A stretch of DNA of 64,000 bases, from the NCBI GenBank assembly GCA_966211795.1, contig CBIHNW010000022.1, positions 14,004 through 78,003 of the forward strand. Direction: 5' to 3'. Below, one piece after another: positions 50,944 through 59,817 of this stretch. The notes beneath the pieces are model-generated. The model was given only the letters and a program-made list of their open reading frames with translations, was not told the DNA's origin and did no database searches. Within the stretch, counting starts at the first letter, position 1, and each line of letters opens with the position of its first letter. Origin of the DNA: 21-14-0-10-47-8 sp966211795. Lineage in GTDB: Bacteria > Bdellovibrionota > Bdellovibrionia > Bdellovibrionales > Bdellovibrionaceae. The translations under genes were made by a program, and so were the position numbers.

Positions 50944-52161
50944 ATGGAAATGACCTGCGTTCGACACGGCATTCGTCTTCTCGCGATCGGTTTTTTAACC
51001 GTCCTCTTTGCCATCTTCTTCTGTGATCAGGCCGACGCACAAAATACCGAACAGCGAATGACCGAGATGGAAAAGCGTTTGCAAGAGCTCGAACTGCGCA
51101 GCGCTGAATTTCAGGCGCAGAGCATGGAAGGCCACGGACAGGTGCGCTCATTTTTTAACAACTCGGTCGCCTTTGGCGGTTTTTTTGAAAATGCGATCAC
51201 CGCCATTGATGGCCCCAACACCGAATCACAGATTTCGGCCAATTCTCATTTGTTGGGGATCAACATCGCGGCGGACCTGCACGAAAAATTTCGTTTCGTC
51301 TCACAATTTCTAACCGGATTGAATTATAACTTCCAAAATCCGCACAACAATCCCGCCCTGACGCCGAACAGCCGTCGATATGGCGGCGTCACTTTCGGCG
51401 CAATCGTCGCCCAGGGTTACGTTGAATATCTGCACAGCCCCGGCTTTCGCGTGCAAACGGGTTTGGGTTACGCTCCCTTTGGCTATGCTCTGCAACAGCG
51501 CGAGGTTGTTTTGTTCAAGCGGCGCTCTGGTCCGCAGCTGGCGAACACCTCGGGCGCCAACAATGTTGGCATCGCGTTTCCGTTGTGGACTGGACTGCAC
51601 GTACTGGGATCTTTCGCGCTGGAAGATCAGTTTGTCGGTTATGATCTTTACAGTTTTTCCACTTTCAACAACCCGCGCGCTTTGGGTTTGGGCTCAAGAC
51701 TGTGGTGGCGCAGTGATTCGCGAATCACGCTCGGGATCTCCAGCCAAAGCGGTAAAGATGCGGACCATCGCTTCAACGCATTCGGCGCTGACCTGAACGC
51801 CAAACTGGATCGTTGGGGCCTAACCGCCGAGTACGCGCGCAATCCCGTCAGCGGACTGAACGCGGCGGCCGAATCTTATTACGCCGAACCTTTTGTGACA
51901 TTTTTGAATGACAGCTTCGTCTTTTATCTCGTGGCTGATTACTTGGACCATGCCACCTTCACGAGCGTGCAATCGGGCTCGATCGTCGCGGATCCTTATA
52001 AAAAATGGCTGTACGGTTTTGGCGTGAACTGGTTGCCGCTGCCCTACATCCGCTTGCGTCTGGGATTTCTCACGCATGATTATATCGGCGACACCGCGGT
52101 CATCGCGGGACAAGACCGGGATTACCAGAGCTATGACTTTTCTGCCGGGGTGACATTTTGA
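50944..52161 (+). CDS. Outer-membrane beta-barrel (porin-like) protein
   Basis: The 405-residue protein has a long N-terminal signal (basic start, hydrophobic core about 11-27, cleavage near DQADA-QN, residue 32). A short coiled coil (TEQRMTEMEKRLQELELRSAEFQAQ, about 35-59) comes next, as in trimeric porins. The rest is alternating beta-strand sequence with many aromatic residues and a terminal phenylalanine (FSAGVTF), the outer-membrane insertion signal. It has six bases between it and the regulator gene and a four-base overlap with the next gene. It probably provides passage for a small solute sensed by this operon, possibly phosphate given the neighbour. Confidence 0.78.
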   Translation: MEMTCVRHGIRLLAIGFLTVLFAIFFCDQADAQNTEQRMTEMEKRLQELELRSAEFQAQSMEGHGQVRSFFNNSVAFGGFFENAITAIDGPNTESQISANSHLLGINIAADLHEKFRFVSQFLTGLNYNFQNPHNNPALTPNSRRYGGVTFGAIVAQGYVEYLHSPGFRVQTGLGYAPFGYALQQREVVLFKRRSGPQLANTSGANNVGIAFPLWTGLHVLGSFALEDQFVGYDLYSFSTFNNPRALGLGSRLWWRSDSRITLGISSQSGKDADHRFNAFGADLNAKLDRWGLTAEYARNPVSGLNAAAESYYAEPFVTFLNDSFVFYLVADYLDHATFTSVQSGSIVADPYKKWLYGFGVNWLPLPYIRLRLGFLTHDYIGDTAVIAGQDRDYQSYDFSAGVTF

Positions 52162-52607
52162 AACTCACCTCACATGCCCTTAGCCTGCTGATCTTTTTGC
52201 TGACATTCACCGGTTCTCAGAGTTTTGCGGGCGGACTTGTGTTCATCGTGAATTCGCAAACCCAGGTGTCCCGACTTTCTTCCAACGAGATCAAGGACTA
52301 TTACTATAAGCGAAAACGTCAGTGGCCAGACGGAACCGCCGTTCGTTTTATCGACCGGGCTCCGGGCAGCGAAGTGCGCAAGAACTTTCTTTCGAACATT
52401 TTGGATATTAGCAGTGAAGATCTCGATCTCTTCTGGATCGGCCAAAAACTTTACACCGGCGACAGCGCTCCCCTGCAACAATCATCCGAATCCTTGACCC
52501 TGCAATTGGTCTCGAACCTGAAAGGGGCGATCAGTTACGTCAGTGATGGCACCCCGATTCCGCCAAAGGGGGTGAAGGTCATCAAGGTGGACAATGGCTC
52601 TCTTTAA
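52158..52607 (+). CDS. Periplasmic phosphate-binding-protein-like (PBP-like) protein
   Basis: The 149-residue protein starts at TTG 52158 within the end of the porin gene, with GGGGTG upstream. A signal peptide (hydrophobic core about 7-22, cleavage near SFA-GG) leads into a domain related to one lobe of PstS-type phosphate-binding proteins. The features are VSRLSSNEIKDYYYKRKRQWPDG, APGSEVRKNFLSNIL, LFWIGQKLYTGD and LKGAISYVSDG. It is too short to be a full two-lobe binding protein, and no ABC transporter genes are nearby. It could bind a ligand and present it to the kinase encoded next (14-bp overlap). Confidence 0.75.
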   Translation: MKLTSHALSLLIFLLTFTGSQSFAGGLVFIVNSQTQVSRLSSNEIKDYYYKRKRQWPDGTAVRFIDRAPGSEVRKNFLSNILDISSEDLDLFWIGQKLYTGDSAPLQQSSESLTLQLVSNLKGAISYVSDGTPIPPKGVKVIKVDNGSL

Positions 52608-54417
52608 ACAGACCCAGTCCATCACGCGAAAACTGGCGATGACCTTGCTGCTCATTTCAATTTTCTTTTTGATCGAATTTATCGGCCTTTATTTTTCGAG
52701 CCAAACTTTATTGCAGGGGATTTCGGACTTGTACCGGGTGAATCAGTCTTATTCCTTCCTGGAAAATGGCAAGAAAGTCATGACCTCGATCGAAGACGCC
52801 CTGAGACAGCAACAAGACCATCTCGCGGCCAAAGACACCGCCGCCGTCTTCACGATTGCCAATCAGCAAGAGCATGATCTCTTGGCGCAAGCTCTGGAAA
52901 CCATGGACCCCGGCCTTCAGCAAAGCCTGAAATGGATTCACGAGGCGCAAAAGAATTTAGACGATGTCTCTTTGCTACTCTTTCAAGAGGGTCGGATCCG
53001 GCAACTTTCGACGGCGCAGATTTTCATTGGCCTGCAGTACGGCTTGGAATTTCGCGAGAATCTCAACAAAGCCCAGCTGGAACTGTCGGCGCGTTCCGAT
53101 CAAATTTTTTCGGCCGTCTACGCCAATCGCTTTCGCCCCATCCTGGTCAGCCTGTCGCTGGCCGTTGTTCTGCTGCTCACCACGGTTTTTCTGGGACGGC
53201 GGATCTCTCGGCATATTTCATTGTCTCTGCAGAATCTGCGACGGGCGACGAACGCGGTGGCGGCTGGCAATTTAGATTTCCGCGTGCCGGTGCTGGCGCC
53301 CGACGAAATCGGCTACCTGACGGACGAATTCAATCAGATGACCGAGAAGTTGAACACGAGCACGGTGTCGCGAAATTTCATCGAGAGCATCATCGAGTCC
53401 ATGCTGGACGGAGTTTTGGTGCTGAGCCCTTCGGGAGAAATTTTAAGAGCCAACAAAGTCATGTCGAAAACGTTTGGCTACGAAATGGACGAACTGGTGG
53501 GAGGATCGCTGCAACAGCTGATTCCAATTGGTCTTTCCGACATGAAAGTTGCCAACGCGCTGGAAGCCGAGGGAACTTCGAAGCAGGGTCGACGCTTCCC
53601 CGTCTCGGTCTCGATTTCTCCGCTGGAAACCGAGAAAGGTTTTTCGGGACCCTTGGTTTGCGTCATCCGCGACATTACGAATTTGAAACAGGCGGAAAAA
53701 GATCTCAAGGCGCGCAATCTGGCTTTGGCCAATACCAACCGCGAGCTCGAGACTTTCAGCTACTCGGTCTCGCATGATCTGCGCTCTCCCCTTCGCAGCG
53801 TCGATGGCTTCAGCCTGGCGCTGCTCGAAGATTATGGCGACAAGCTCGATGAGCAAAGCAAAAACTATCTCAACCGCATTCGCGCGGCCGTGCAGAAAAT
53901 GGGGAAATTGATTGATGATCTCTTGAATCTTTCGCGCATCACGCGCTCGAGCTTGCACCCCATTCCGGTGAATCTCAGCCGGATCGCCCACGACGTAATG
54001 CAGGATCTGCAAAGCGAAGAACCGCAGCGCGATGTCGAGGCCGTCATTCAAGACGAAGTCCGCACGCTCGCAGATCCCAACTTGATTCGCGTGGTGATGC
54101 AAAACCTTTTGGGAAATGCGTGGAAGTACACCTCGAAGCATTCTCACGCCCGCATCGAATTCGGCGCGCTCCCCAATTCACTGACCCCAGAGGGCGAAAA
54201 GAAGTCTGTTTTTTACGTGCGCGACGATGGCGCTGGCTTCGACATGGCTTACTCGAAGAAATTATTCGGTGCCTTTCAAAGATTGCACACCGAGACCGAA
54301 TTCCCGGGAACCGGCGTGGGCCTTGCCACCGTCCAACGCGTGATCCACCGGCACGGCGGCATCATCTGGGCCGAAGGCGCGATCGAAAAAGGCACGACAT
54401 TTTATTTCACGCTTTAA
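52594..54417 (+). CDS. HAMP/PAS sensor histidine kinase with phytochrome-like transmitter
   Basis: The 607-residue kinase has membrane segments at about 14-36 and 183-203 enclosing a helical periplasmic domain of about 145 residues. HAMP (about 204-257), PAS (about 265-370; NFIESIIESMLDGVLVLSPSGEILRAN) and a coiled coil follow. The phosphoacceptor is His394 in FSYSVSHDLRSPLRSVDGFSLAL. The ATPase domain contains VVMQNLLGNAWKYTS, VRDDGAGFDMAY and GTGVGLATVQRVIHRHGG. This transmitter type commonly works with Rcp1-like receivers, such as the first gene of this operon. AAGGTGG precedes the ATG. The set (receiver, porin, binding protein, kinase) looks like a self-contained nutrient-sensing unit. 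Confidence 0.92.
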   Translation: MALFKQTQSITRKLAMTLLLISIFFLIEFIGLYFSSQTLLQGISDLYRVNQSYSFLENGKKVMTSIEDALRQQQDHLAAKDTAAVFTIANQQEHDLLAQALETMDPGLQQSLKWIHEAQKNLDDVSLLLFQEGRIRQLSTAQIFIGLQYGLEFRENLNKAQLELSARSDQIFSAVYANRFRPILVSLSLAVVLLLTTVFLGRRISRHISLSLQNLRRATNAVAAGNLDFRVPVLAPDEIGYLTDEFNQMTEKLNTSTVSRNFIESIIESMLDGVLVLSPSGEILRANKVMSKTFGYEMDELVGGSLQQLIPIGLSDMKVANALEAEGTSKQGRRFPVSVSISPLETEKGFSGPLVCVIRDITNLKQAEKDLKARNLALANTNRELETFSYSVSHDLRSPLRSVDGFSLALLEDYGDKLDEQSKNYLNRIRAAVQKMGKLIDDLLNLSRITRSSLHPIPVNLSRIAHDVMQDLQSEEPQRDVEAVIQDEVRTLADPNLIRVVMQNLLGNAWKYTSKHSHARIEFGALPNSLTPEGEKKSVFYVRDDGAGFDMAYSKKLFGAFQRLHTETEFPGTGVGLATVQRVIHRHGGIIWAEGAIEKGTTFYFTL

Positions 54418-54495
54418 GTTGGGCCCCGAGCGCCGCCTGGCCAGCTCAGCAACGGCGTCGCTGGCGCGGACCAGCACCGGCGCCGATGGCGCAGC

Positions 54496-55263
54496 TCAGT
54501 GTTTGCAACCAGCCTTGAGATGTTGGCTGACTTTCAAACACATTTCTTTAATTGCTGATGAATAAAGTGCGCAGCGGTTTTCTTTCGAAGGGCATGCTGC
54601 GTAGCTTGGAATTAAGAAATTGATATCCTGTTCGTTTAAAACCGCCTGGCCGATTTTCAGAGTATCTTCATCAGACAGCCTGCCATTTTCATGCTCCATT
54701 GCTGCGACATCGAAGGCCGTATAGAAGCCGATCGCATTCGGCGGGACCTTCTTTATTTGCACTTGTCGTAAGTAAATTGCGATGACGTTCTTTGAAAACT
54801 GTTGGCTGATTTCATCCACAAGTTCTAGACTGGCCTGGGAATTATCGAGAATGATGATGAATTTGCGATCAGGCTTTTCTTTTAAAACGTCTCTAATCTT
54901 TTTAATTTTAAATGATTCAATAGACCAATCTGTGAGCCAGTTGCGCAAAAAGCGATGGTTTGATGGGAAATGAGACTTTGCCAGAAACTGACTGATTCTT
55001 TGGTCAAACCAATTTGAAATAGCACTGACCACTGCAAACTTTGGAGATTCTTCTTTATTCGCAATCACATGATAAAGCTCTGACATCCCGGAAAAGCCCT
55101 TATCTTCTTCAAGGACTTTAAGCGCTGCTTTGAAAAAGCCCGTATTCTCAGCCTGCCTCAAAACATCGTCGAAGCCACTAATGATGTAGGGCTTTTGCTC
55201 GGCACTGGCTACGTTGGATACAAAAAGAAACGGAAGTAAAATGAAAGCAACGATCGTTGGCAT
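54496..55263 (-). CDS. Exported APP1-like (DUF2183) protein lacking the first catalytic Asp
   Basis: The roughly 255-residue protein has a signal peptide (cleavage near NVASA-EQ). The rest follows the APP1/DUF2183 phosphatidate-phosphatase pattern: GMSELYHVI, FAVVSAISNWFDQRISQFL, FPSNHRFLRNW, DRKFIIILDNSQASLELVDEI and NVIAIYLRQV. These are HAD-superfamily enzymes whose motif I is DxDxT. Here it reads SGFDDVL: the nucleophile Asp is Gly and the Thr is Val. The phosphatase activity may therefore be lost or changed, with a binding role possible. Motif IV also has LDNS where GD is usual. ATG 55263 is preferred to GTG at 55269. It is an AT-richer gene on its own. Confidence 0.75.
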   Translation of the reverse strand: MPTIVAFILLPFLFVSNVASAEQKPYIISGFDDVLRQAENTGFFKAALKVLEEDKGFSGMSELYHVIANKEESPKFAVVSAISNWFDQRISQFLAKSHFPSNHRFLRNWLTDWSIESFKIKKIRDVLKEKPDRKFIIILDNSQASLELVDEISQQFSKNVIAIYLRQVQIKKVPPNAIGFYTAFDVAAMEHENGRLSDEDTLKIGQAVLNEQDINFLIPSYAACPSKENRCALYSSAIKEMCLKVSQHLKAGCKH

Positions 55264-55417
55264 AAGCACTTCTATTACGCCCTAGCTTGCCTGACTAGAA
55301 AAACTTTTTGTCTCAGAACTGATTCATAAAATCAAAATGCCGGGCGGTGCATTTCCAAAAATGTGGCTGACAAAGAAGTCCCATAGCTTGCCCCCCAAAC
55401 CCTCTTTCGGACGCCTC

Positions 55418-55954
55418 TTACTTATTATTTTCCACTCTTAAATCTCGGATTCGTTTCATTTTTCCCTCGATCACTGATTCATAGGAAACTTCGGTGTATT
55501 GGCCATTCATTTGAAGAAAACGAATGCGGGTGCGGCCGGCCGCCAGTCGAATGGACTCGGTGATGACCAGCATTCTTGGCTCGACACCCATGCAGGGACT
55601 GGCGGTCTGATCCAAAGAAATGGAGTCAAAAAAGTGGTACACGGGTGGCGCGCCGTCTGCGCCGAATTCGGTGTATTGGGAAACAGCGTTTTTAAAAACA
55701 AAATTCCCATTGCAACCTGCGGGCTGGATGTTCAATTTGATTTGCAAAGAATCTTCCGTACTCCCGCTCGCGGCCGGCAGAACGGAGGCTTCGACATTTG
55801 GGCAAAGTCCATGGTTGCAACCTGGTTGCCCATAGTGGCCTATCTTCAGCTCACTCAGAAACGAATCAACCCGAAGGTCACTCTGTGCCGCCGCCATTTG
55901 GGTCCACGAAATCACAACCGCGAATGCGCATCCGAAAATCTTCAGTGTTTTCAT
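55418..55954 (-). CDS. Exported protein of unknown function
   Basis: The 178-residue product has a signal peptide (cleavage near QMAAA-QS, residue 23). The mature part has four cysteines (PGC, LCP, AGC, PCM) and beta-rich sequence ending in ITESIRLAAGRTRIRFLQMNGQYTEVSYESVIEGKMKRI. No family was recognised. AAGGAG precedes the ATG. It lies on the same strand as the APP1-like gene but 154 bp upstream of it, with nothing recognisable in that spacer. Confidence 0.7.
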   Translation of the reverse strand: MKTLKIFGCAFAVVISWTQMAAAQSDLRVDSFLSELKIGHYGQPGCNHGLCPNVEASVLPAASGSTEDSLQIKLNIQPAGCNGNFVFKNAVSQYTEFGADGAPPVYHFFDSISLDQTASPCMGVEPRMLVITESIRLAAGRTRIRFLQMNGQYTEVSYESVIEGKMKRIRDLRVENNK

Positions 55955-56325
55955 CTTGCTCTCCTTGTGAAAAATTTTTTACCAAAGAGAAAACGGCAAT
56001 TCTAGGAACATCGATGAAAGTGAAGACGTCAAAAAGTTCGACGATCCGCCGCTTTCGGCAAGAACACCGGGGCTTTCTGCGGCCCAAACTCCAAACGGAG
56101 GAGGCATCATGAATTTCCACTTTGAACTCCGCGAGCCTCGCAGGTATCGAGCTGCGACACCGGCGTCGGTTTCGCGGAACAGCACCGGCGAGAGCTGCGT
56201 TGTTCACCACCAAACAATGCAATCGTCGGTCGCACTGATCTTCTTCGCTGCTGTCAGCGCCGCCCCGGCAAAGCCGCGGTCCCGTCAGAGGCGCAGACGC
56301 CCGCAGGAGACCGTTGCGCGAAGTT
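55955..56325. other. Intergenic region with GC-rich dispersed motif
   Basis: These 371 bp lie upstream of the exported-protein gene (55954) and downstream of the hybrid kinase. They should hold the promoter for the former, but no clear one was seen. The GC-rich part (56150-56195) contains GCGACACCGGCGTCGG, also found inverted near 63767, and AGCACCGGCG, also found near 54473. A possible rightward small gene starts at 56109. Confidence 0.45.
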
Positions 56326-56384
56326 TCAATGTCCGTATTGCGAGAGTTGGCGCAAGAGTTCGGCTTGGCGGATGGGCTTTGTGA
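56109..56384 (+). CDS. Possible small basic protein, doubtful
   Basis: A strong ribosome site (GGAGGAGG, six bases upstream) precedes ATG 56109, which is why it is listed. The 91-codon frame encodes an Arg/Ala-rich protein without a domain, ending 59 bp inside the 3' end of the convergent kinase gene. The composition is what a GC-rich non-coding stretch would give. It may be a real start for a decayed gene. Confidence 0.2.
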   Translation: MNFHFELREPRRYRAATPASVSRNSTGESCVVHHQTMQSSVALIFFAAVSAAPAKPRSRQRRRRPQETVARSFNVRIARVGARVRLGGWAL

Positions 56385-58278
56385 GAAATCCATCGAAGCC
56401 CATTTTCAAGCAGCGGGACTGTTCTTCCTTAAGGGCGTGGGCCGTCAGCGCCAGGATCGGTTTTTTGTAACCCTTTTTTCGCAGCTGCGAAGTCGCGTTG
56501 TAACCGTCTAGCACCGGCATTTGCAAGTCCATCAGGATGAGGTCGTATTCATCGTGCAAAGCCTTGTCGATTGCTTCTTGACCGTCCGAAGCCACTTCGA
56601 CCGCCGAGCCCGCTTTTTCCAAAAACCGGCGGACCAGAACTTGATTATCCAGGACATCGTCGACCACGAGCACTTTGAATTTCGGCAAATTCATCTTCTG
56701 CAGGCCACGCAATGGCGTTGGCTTCTGATTTAAAAAGTTGAACGAGTGGATGAGCGGAACTTCGGGGTCGATGGCGCCGATATCGACGACGATCGTAAAG
56801 GTACTGCCTTCGCCCGGCGTGCTGGCGGTCAGCTGAACATCCCCGCCCAAGGCACGTGCGTATCGCCGAGCCAAGGCAAGCCCCAGTCCGCTGCCACCCA
56901 CCTTGCGGGTCATCGAGCTGTCGACCTGCGTGAAAGGTTCAAATAAATGCTCGGACTGATCGCGGCTAAGGCCCGATCCTTTGTCTTCGACATCAAAACA
57001 CAGCTTGTCGTCTTCGGTGAGGCCGGCGCGGACCGTGATGGGCCCGACGTCACTGAATTTGATGGCATTCCCGATGATGTTCAGAAAAATATGGCGAAGC
57101 TTGACCGGATCTGTCTGCACTTGCGCCGGGATGGAGCCGACGATCTCAAAAATAATTTCCAGATTCTTCTGTTTGGCCAGGGGGAACAGGGTCGATCCCA
57201 CTTGCGATACCAATTCTGCGACGGCAACCCGAGTTTTCTGGACCTCGAGCTTTCCCGCTTCGATTTTAGAGAGATCCAAAATCTCGTCGATCATTTTCTT
57301 CAGCCGATCGCAATTGTTGATGATCCGACCCAACCAATCAATGCGCTCTTCAGCCTCGATTTGCGAATCCAGCAAGAGCTCGGCAAATCCCATCATCGCG
57401 CTCAGTGGCGTGCGCATCTCGTGACTCATGTTAGCCAGGAACTGACTCTTTGCTTCGTTGGCCGAGTCCGCCTGTTCTTTGGCTCGGAGCAATTCCTCTT
57501 CGTAATGCTTCTGGGCACTGACGTCCGTCACCAAACAGACGATGCCCTTGATCACGCCTTCCGAGTCCACATCGGGCTTCATCGTCACGCTGGCCACCTG
57601 GCCCGAGCCATCGGGCCCGAAGGGACTTTCAAAGCGCGTGTCTTCATGGGCGAATACTTTGGGCATCAGTTTTTGCATTTCACTTGCGATCCGCTCACCA
57701 AAAGCGTCCTGCACCGATTTGCCGACCACATCATCATTGGAAAGTGAAAACCATTTCTCGTACATCCGGTTGCAAAAGCGAACACGCAGATCAGCCGTCA
57801 GGTAAACCACCAATGCTGGCAGCACGCCGGTCACCACGCGAAGCATTTTCTCGCTCTGGCGTAAACGTTCTTCATCCGCTTTTTTCTGTTCGGCAAAACG
57901 ACGGTGCTCCAGCGCTCGCTGCATGGCAAAAGGAAGTCGCACGATGCGCTCTTTGATGACGTAATCCAAAGCCCCGCGCTTCAGACACTCGACCGCGGTT
58001 TCATCGGTCAAGGTCCCGGTCACGATGATCACCGGAATTTGTGGCGCCCGCTCGTTGACGATCGCCAGCGCATCCAAGGCATTAAAGCGCGGCAAAGAAT
58101 AGTCGCAAAGAATGAGGTCCGCCTTGAACTGCTCGACCTCGCGGATAAAATCATCGGGATTATCGACACAAACCAATACGTGCGGAATTCCGGCCTTCTT
58201 GATTTCACGCTCTTCAAGAAGGCGGTCATTTTCGTTGTCCTCGACCATGAGTATGCGCAAAGGGGTTTGAAATTTCAT
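56326..58278 (-). CDS. Hybrid sensor kinase: receiver-PAS-HisKA-ATPase-receiver
   Basis: GGGTGA before ATG 58278 sets the start (650 residues). The order is an N-terminal receiver (Asp59 in LILCDYSLPRFNAL), PAS (about 140-255), HisKA with His286 in FLANMSHEMRTPLSAMMGFAELL and ATPase (IFLNIIGNAIKFSD, VEDKGSGLSRDQ, GGSGLGLALARRYA). A C-terminal receiver has Asp584 in LILMDLQMPVLDGYN and Lys in FLTKPIR. There is no membrane segment. The N-terminal receiver suggests input from another kinase, so it may be a relay node. No histidine phosphotransfer domain is fused. It is an orphan with no regulator gene next to it. Confidence 0.93.
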   Translation of the reverse strand: MKFQTPLRILMVEDNENDRLLEEREIKKAGIPHVLVCVDNPDDFIREVEQFKADLILCDYSLPRFNALDALAIVNERAPQIPVIIVTGTLTDETAVECLKRGALDYVIKERIVRLPFAMQRALEHRRFAEQKKADEERLRQSEKMLRVVTGVLPALVVYLTADLRVRFCNRMYEKWFSLSNDDVVGKSVQDAFGERIASEMQKLMPKVFAHEDTRFESPFGPDGSGQVASVTMKPDVDSEGVIKGIVCLVTDVSAQKHYEEELLRAKEQADSANEAKSQFLANMSHEMRTPLSAMMGFAELLLDSQIEAEERIDWLGRIINNCDRLKKMIDEILDLSKIEAGKLEVQKTRVAVAELVSQVGSTLFPLAKQKNLEIIFEIVGSIPAQVQTDPVKLRHIFLNIIGNAIKFSDVGPITVRAGLTEDDKLCFDVEDKGSGLSRDQSEHLFEPFTQVDSSMTRKVGGSGLGLALARRYARALGGDVQLTASTPGEGSTFTIVVDIGAIDPEVPLIHSFNFLNQKPTPLRGLQKMNLPKFKVLVVDDVLDNQVLVRRFLEKAGSAVEVASDGQEAIDKALHDEYDLILMDLQMPVLDGYNATSQLRKKGYKKPILALTAHALKEEQSRCLKMGFDGFLTKPIRQAELLRQLSQYGH

Positions 58279-58357
58279 GATATTCACCCGCCTTTTAAAC
58301 ATGAACTTAACACAGGCAAAGATTCCCACCAATAATCGCGGGCCCGTTCATGTGGCT

Positions 58358-59653
58358 TTACATTCCGGTCGGGTATGTCTCGGGAAAATCACGAGTTTCG
58401 GTTTTGCTCGCTAAAGGCGTCAGGGCTTGTGTTTGATCAAGAAAGATAAAGGCATCATATCGTCTGGCCAGTTGGGTCGGGACGTAATTGCCGTGTCTTT
58501 CAATAGAAGGATCGTACACCACACCAATGGCGCGATGGCCCCTTCTGTCGTTCAGGGCAGATTCACGGGCTTCGGCATCCATCAATAAATAATAGTTTAA
58601 TGAGCCCACTGTCGGAGCACAAAAATGGAACTCTTCTTCATAGCTTCCCGGCATGCCCTCCGGCACCAGCATCACCTGCGGACGCCCGGCCCAGGCGTGC
58701 GACGCCATCACCGTGCCGTGGTAAGTGCCAAAGCCGACCAGCGCCACATTCTTTTCGCCCCACTCTTCCCGCGCCAAACCACCGATGTTGATATGTCCAT
58801 GCTCAAGCATACTGGTCGCCCGGTAATCACCGATGTGGGTGTTATGTTCCCACACAATTCCTTTTTCAAATCGTCGCACCAACAGATTCAGCGTTTCCAT
58901 CATGTGCCGATCGCGAATGTTCCAGGACTCGTCATCGGCATGAATCATCGAGCGGTAATAGTGCTCGGCATTTTTAACGATGCGGGCATTCTGAGTGGCG
59001 TCGAATAAGATTTCGTGATCCCGCGAAGCCCCCTGCAAACGTTTTTCGAGCAGGTCCTTGAGATTTGAAAGGACTTCTTCCTCGCAGCCTTCATCATCAT
59101 GGGCGAGCGACCGCACGTAAGCTTTTTCGTTTTGCATGTAGGGATCAAAGCACGAATATCGTCCTTCCAAGCGCTCGGCCAGGATGGGATCAATTCGTTG
59201 CGCCAGATGAATGGCTTCATCGATGGATTCAAAGAGAGAGTAGACATCAAGGCCGTAAAATCCGACCTTCTCGTTTTCGGATTTGTTTTGATTATAGGCG
59301 CGCACCCAGTTGATGAGCTTTACGATCTCCGTATTGGCCCACATCCATGTCGGCCAGCGCTGAAAACTGCGAAGCACTGATTCGGCCGAGCGGTCATCTT
59401 CGCCGCGAACGAATTGATTGACCACCTGACAAGGCGGCCAATCGCCTTCGACGGCGATGAAGCGGTAGCCGTGTTTTTCGATCAGCTCTTGCGTGATCAA
59501 TCTTCGCCAGAGATAAAATTCACGGGTGCCGTGCGAAGCTTCGCCCAGCATGACGGCTCGGGACTGCGTCACGGACTCGATCAAGGGACTCAAGTCAGAA
59601 AAGGCTTTTATTGGCCGAGCCCTCTCTTTGATTTCCTCTGCCAAAGTTTTCAT
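58358..59653 (-). CDS. Erythromycin-esterase-like protein
   Basis: The 431-residue protein belongs to the EreA/EreB-like superfamily. It has VMLGEASHGTREFYLWRRLITQELIEKHGYRFIAVEGDWP (Glu38 and His41 region), KVGFYGLDVYSLFESI, and WEHNTHIGDYRATSM with the second conserved His. Most chromosomal members are not resistance enzymes; their natural substrates are unknown. There is no signal peptide. It starts five bases after the 52-residue gene and should be cotranscribed with it and the CLC gene. Confidence 0.85.
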   Translation of the reverse strand: MKTLAEEIKERARPIKAFSDLSPLIESVTQSRAVMLGEASHGTREFYLWRRLITQELIEKHGYRFIAVEGDWPPCQVVNQFVRGEDDRSAESVLRSFQRWPTWMWANTEIVKLINWVRAYNQNKSENEKVGFYGLDVYSLFESIDEAIHLAQRIDPILAERLEGRYSCFDPYMQNEKAYVRSLAHDDEGCEEEVLSNLKDLLEKRLQGASRDHEILFDATQNARIVKNAEHYYRSMIHADDESWNIRDRHMMETLNLLVRRFEKGIVWEHNTHIGDYRATSMLEHGHINIGGLAREEWGEKNVALVGFGTYHGTVMASHAWAGRPQVMLVPEGMPGSYEEEFHFCAPTVGSLNYYLLMDAEARESALNDRRGHRAIGVVYDPSIERHGNYVPTQLARRYDAFIFLDQTQALTPLASKTETRDFPETYPTGM

Positions 59654-59658
59654 GATGT

Positions 59659-59817
59659 TTAAACCATTTCGTAGACGTCAGGATTTTTAGAAGGCTTGGG
59701 ATCGCGAACGGCGGGTTCGTTGCCGTAGGTCTCCCGACGATGTTCGTCATCCCACTCGGCATCTTCTTTTTTTCGGTCTTTAGGTTCCGGAGGTCTTGGA
59801 CTCGATAGTGTTATCAT
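59659..59817 (-). CDS. Small charged 52-residue protein overlapping the CLC gene
   Basis: AAGGAGA lies five bases before ATG 59817, inside the 3' end of the CLC antiporter gene (38-bp overlap), and the next gene follows its stop after five bases. The product (MITLSSPRPPEPKDRKKEDAE at the start, KPSKNPDVYEMV at the end) is highly charged and Pro-rich, with no membrane segment. The good ribosome site and operon position argue that it is real. Function unknown. Confidence 0.6.
   Translation of the reverse strand: MITLSSPRPPEPKDRKKEDAEWDDEHRRETYGNEPAVRDPKPSKNPDVYEMV

Noticed and set aside
52932..53777. 281-codon open frame on the plus strand in another frame of the kinase gene
   Set aside because: Fully inside the HAMP/PAS kinase coding region, which has all its motifs in frame.
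58358..59653. Macrolide-resistance determinant
   Set aside because: The erythromycin-esterase family match is real, but most chromosomal members are not resistance enzymes and there is no mobile element or resistance context.
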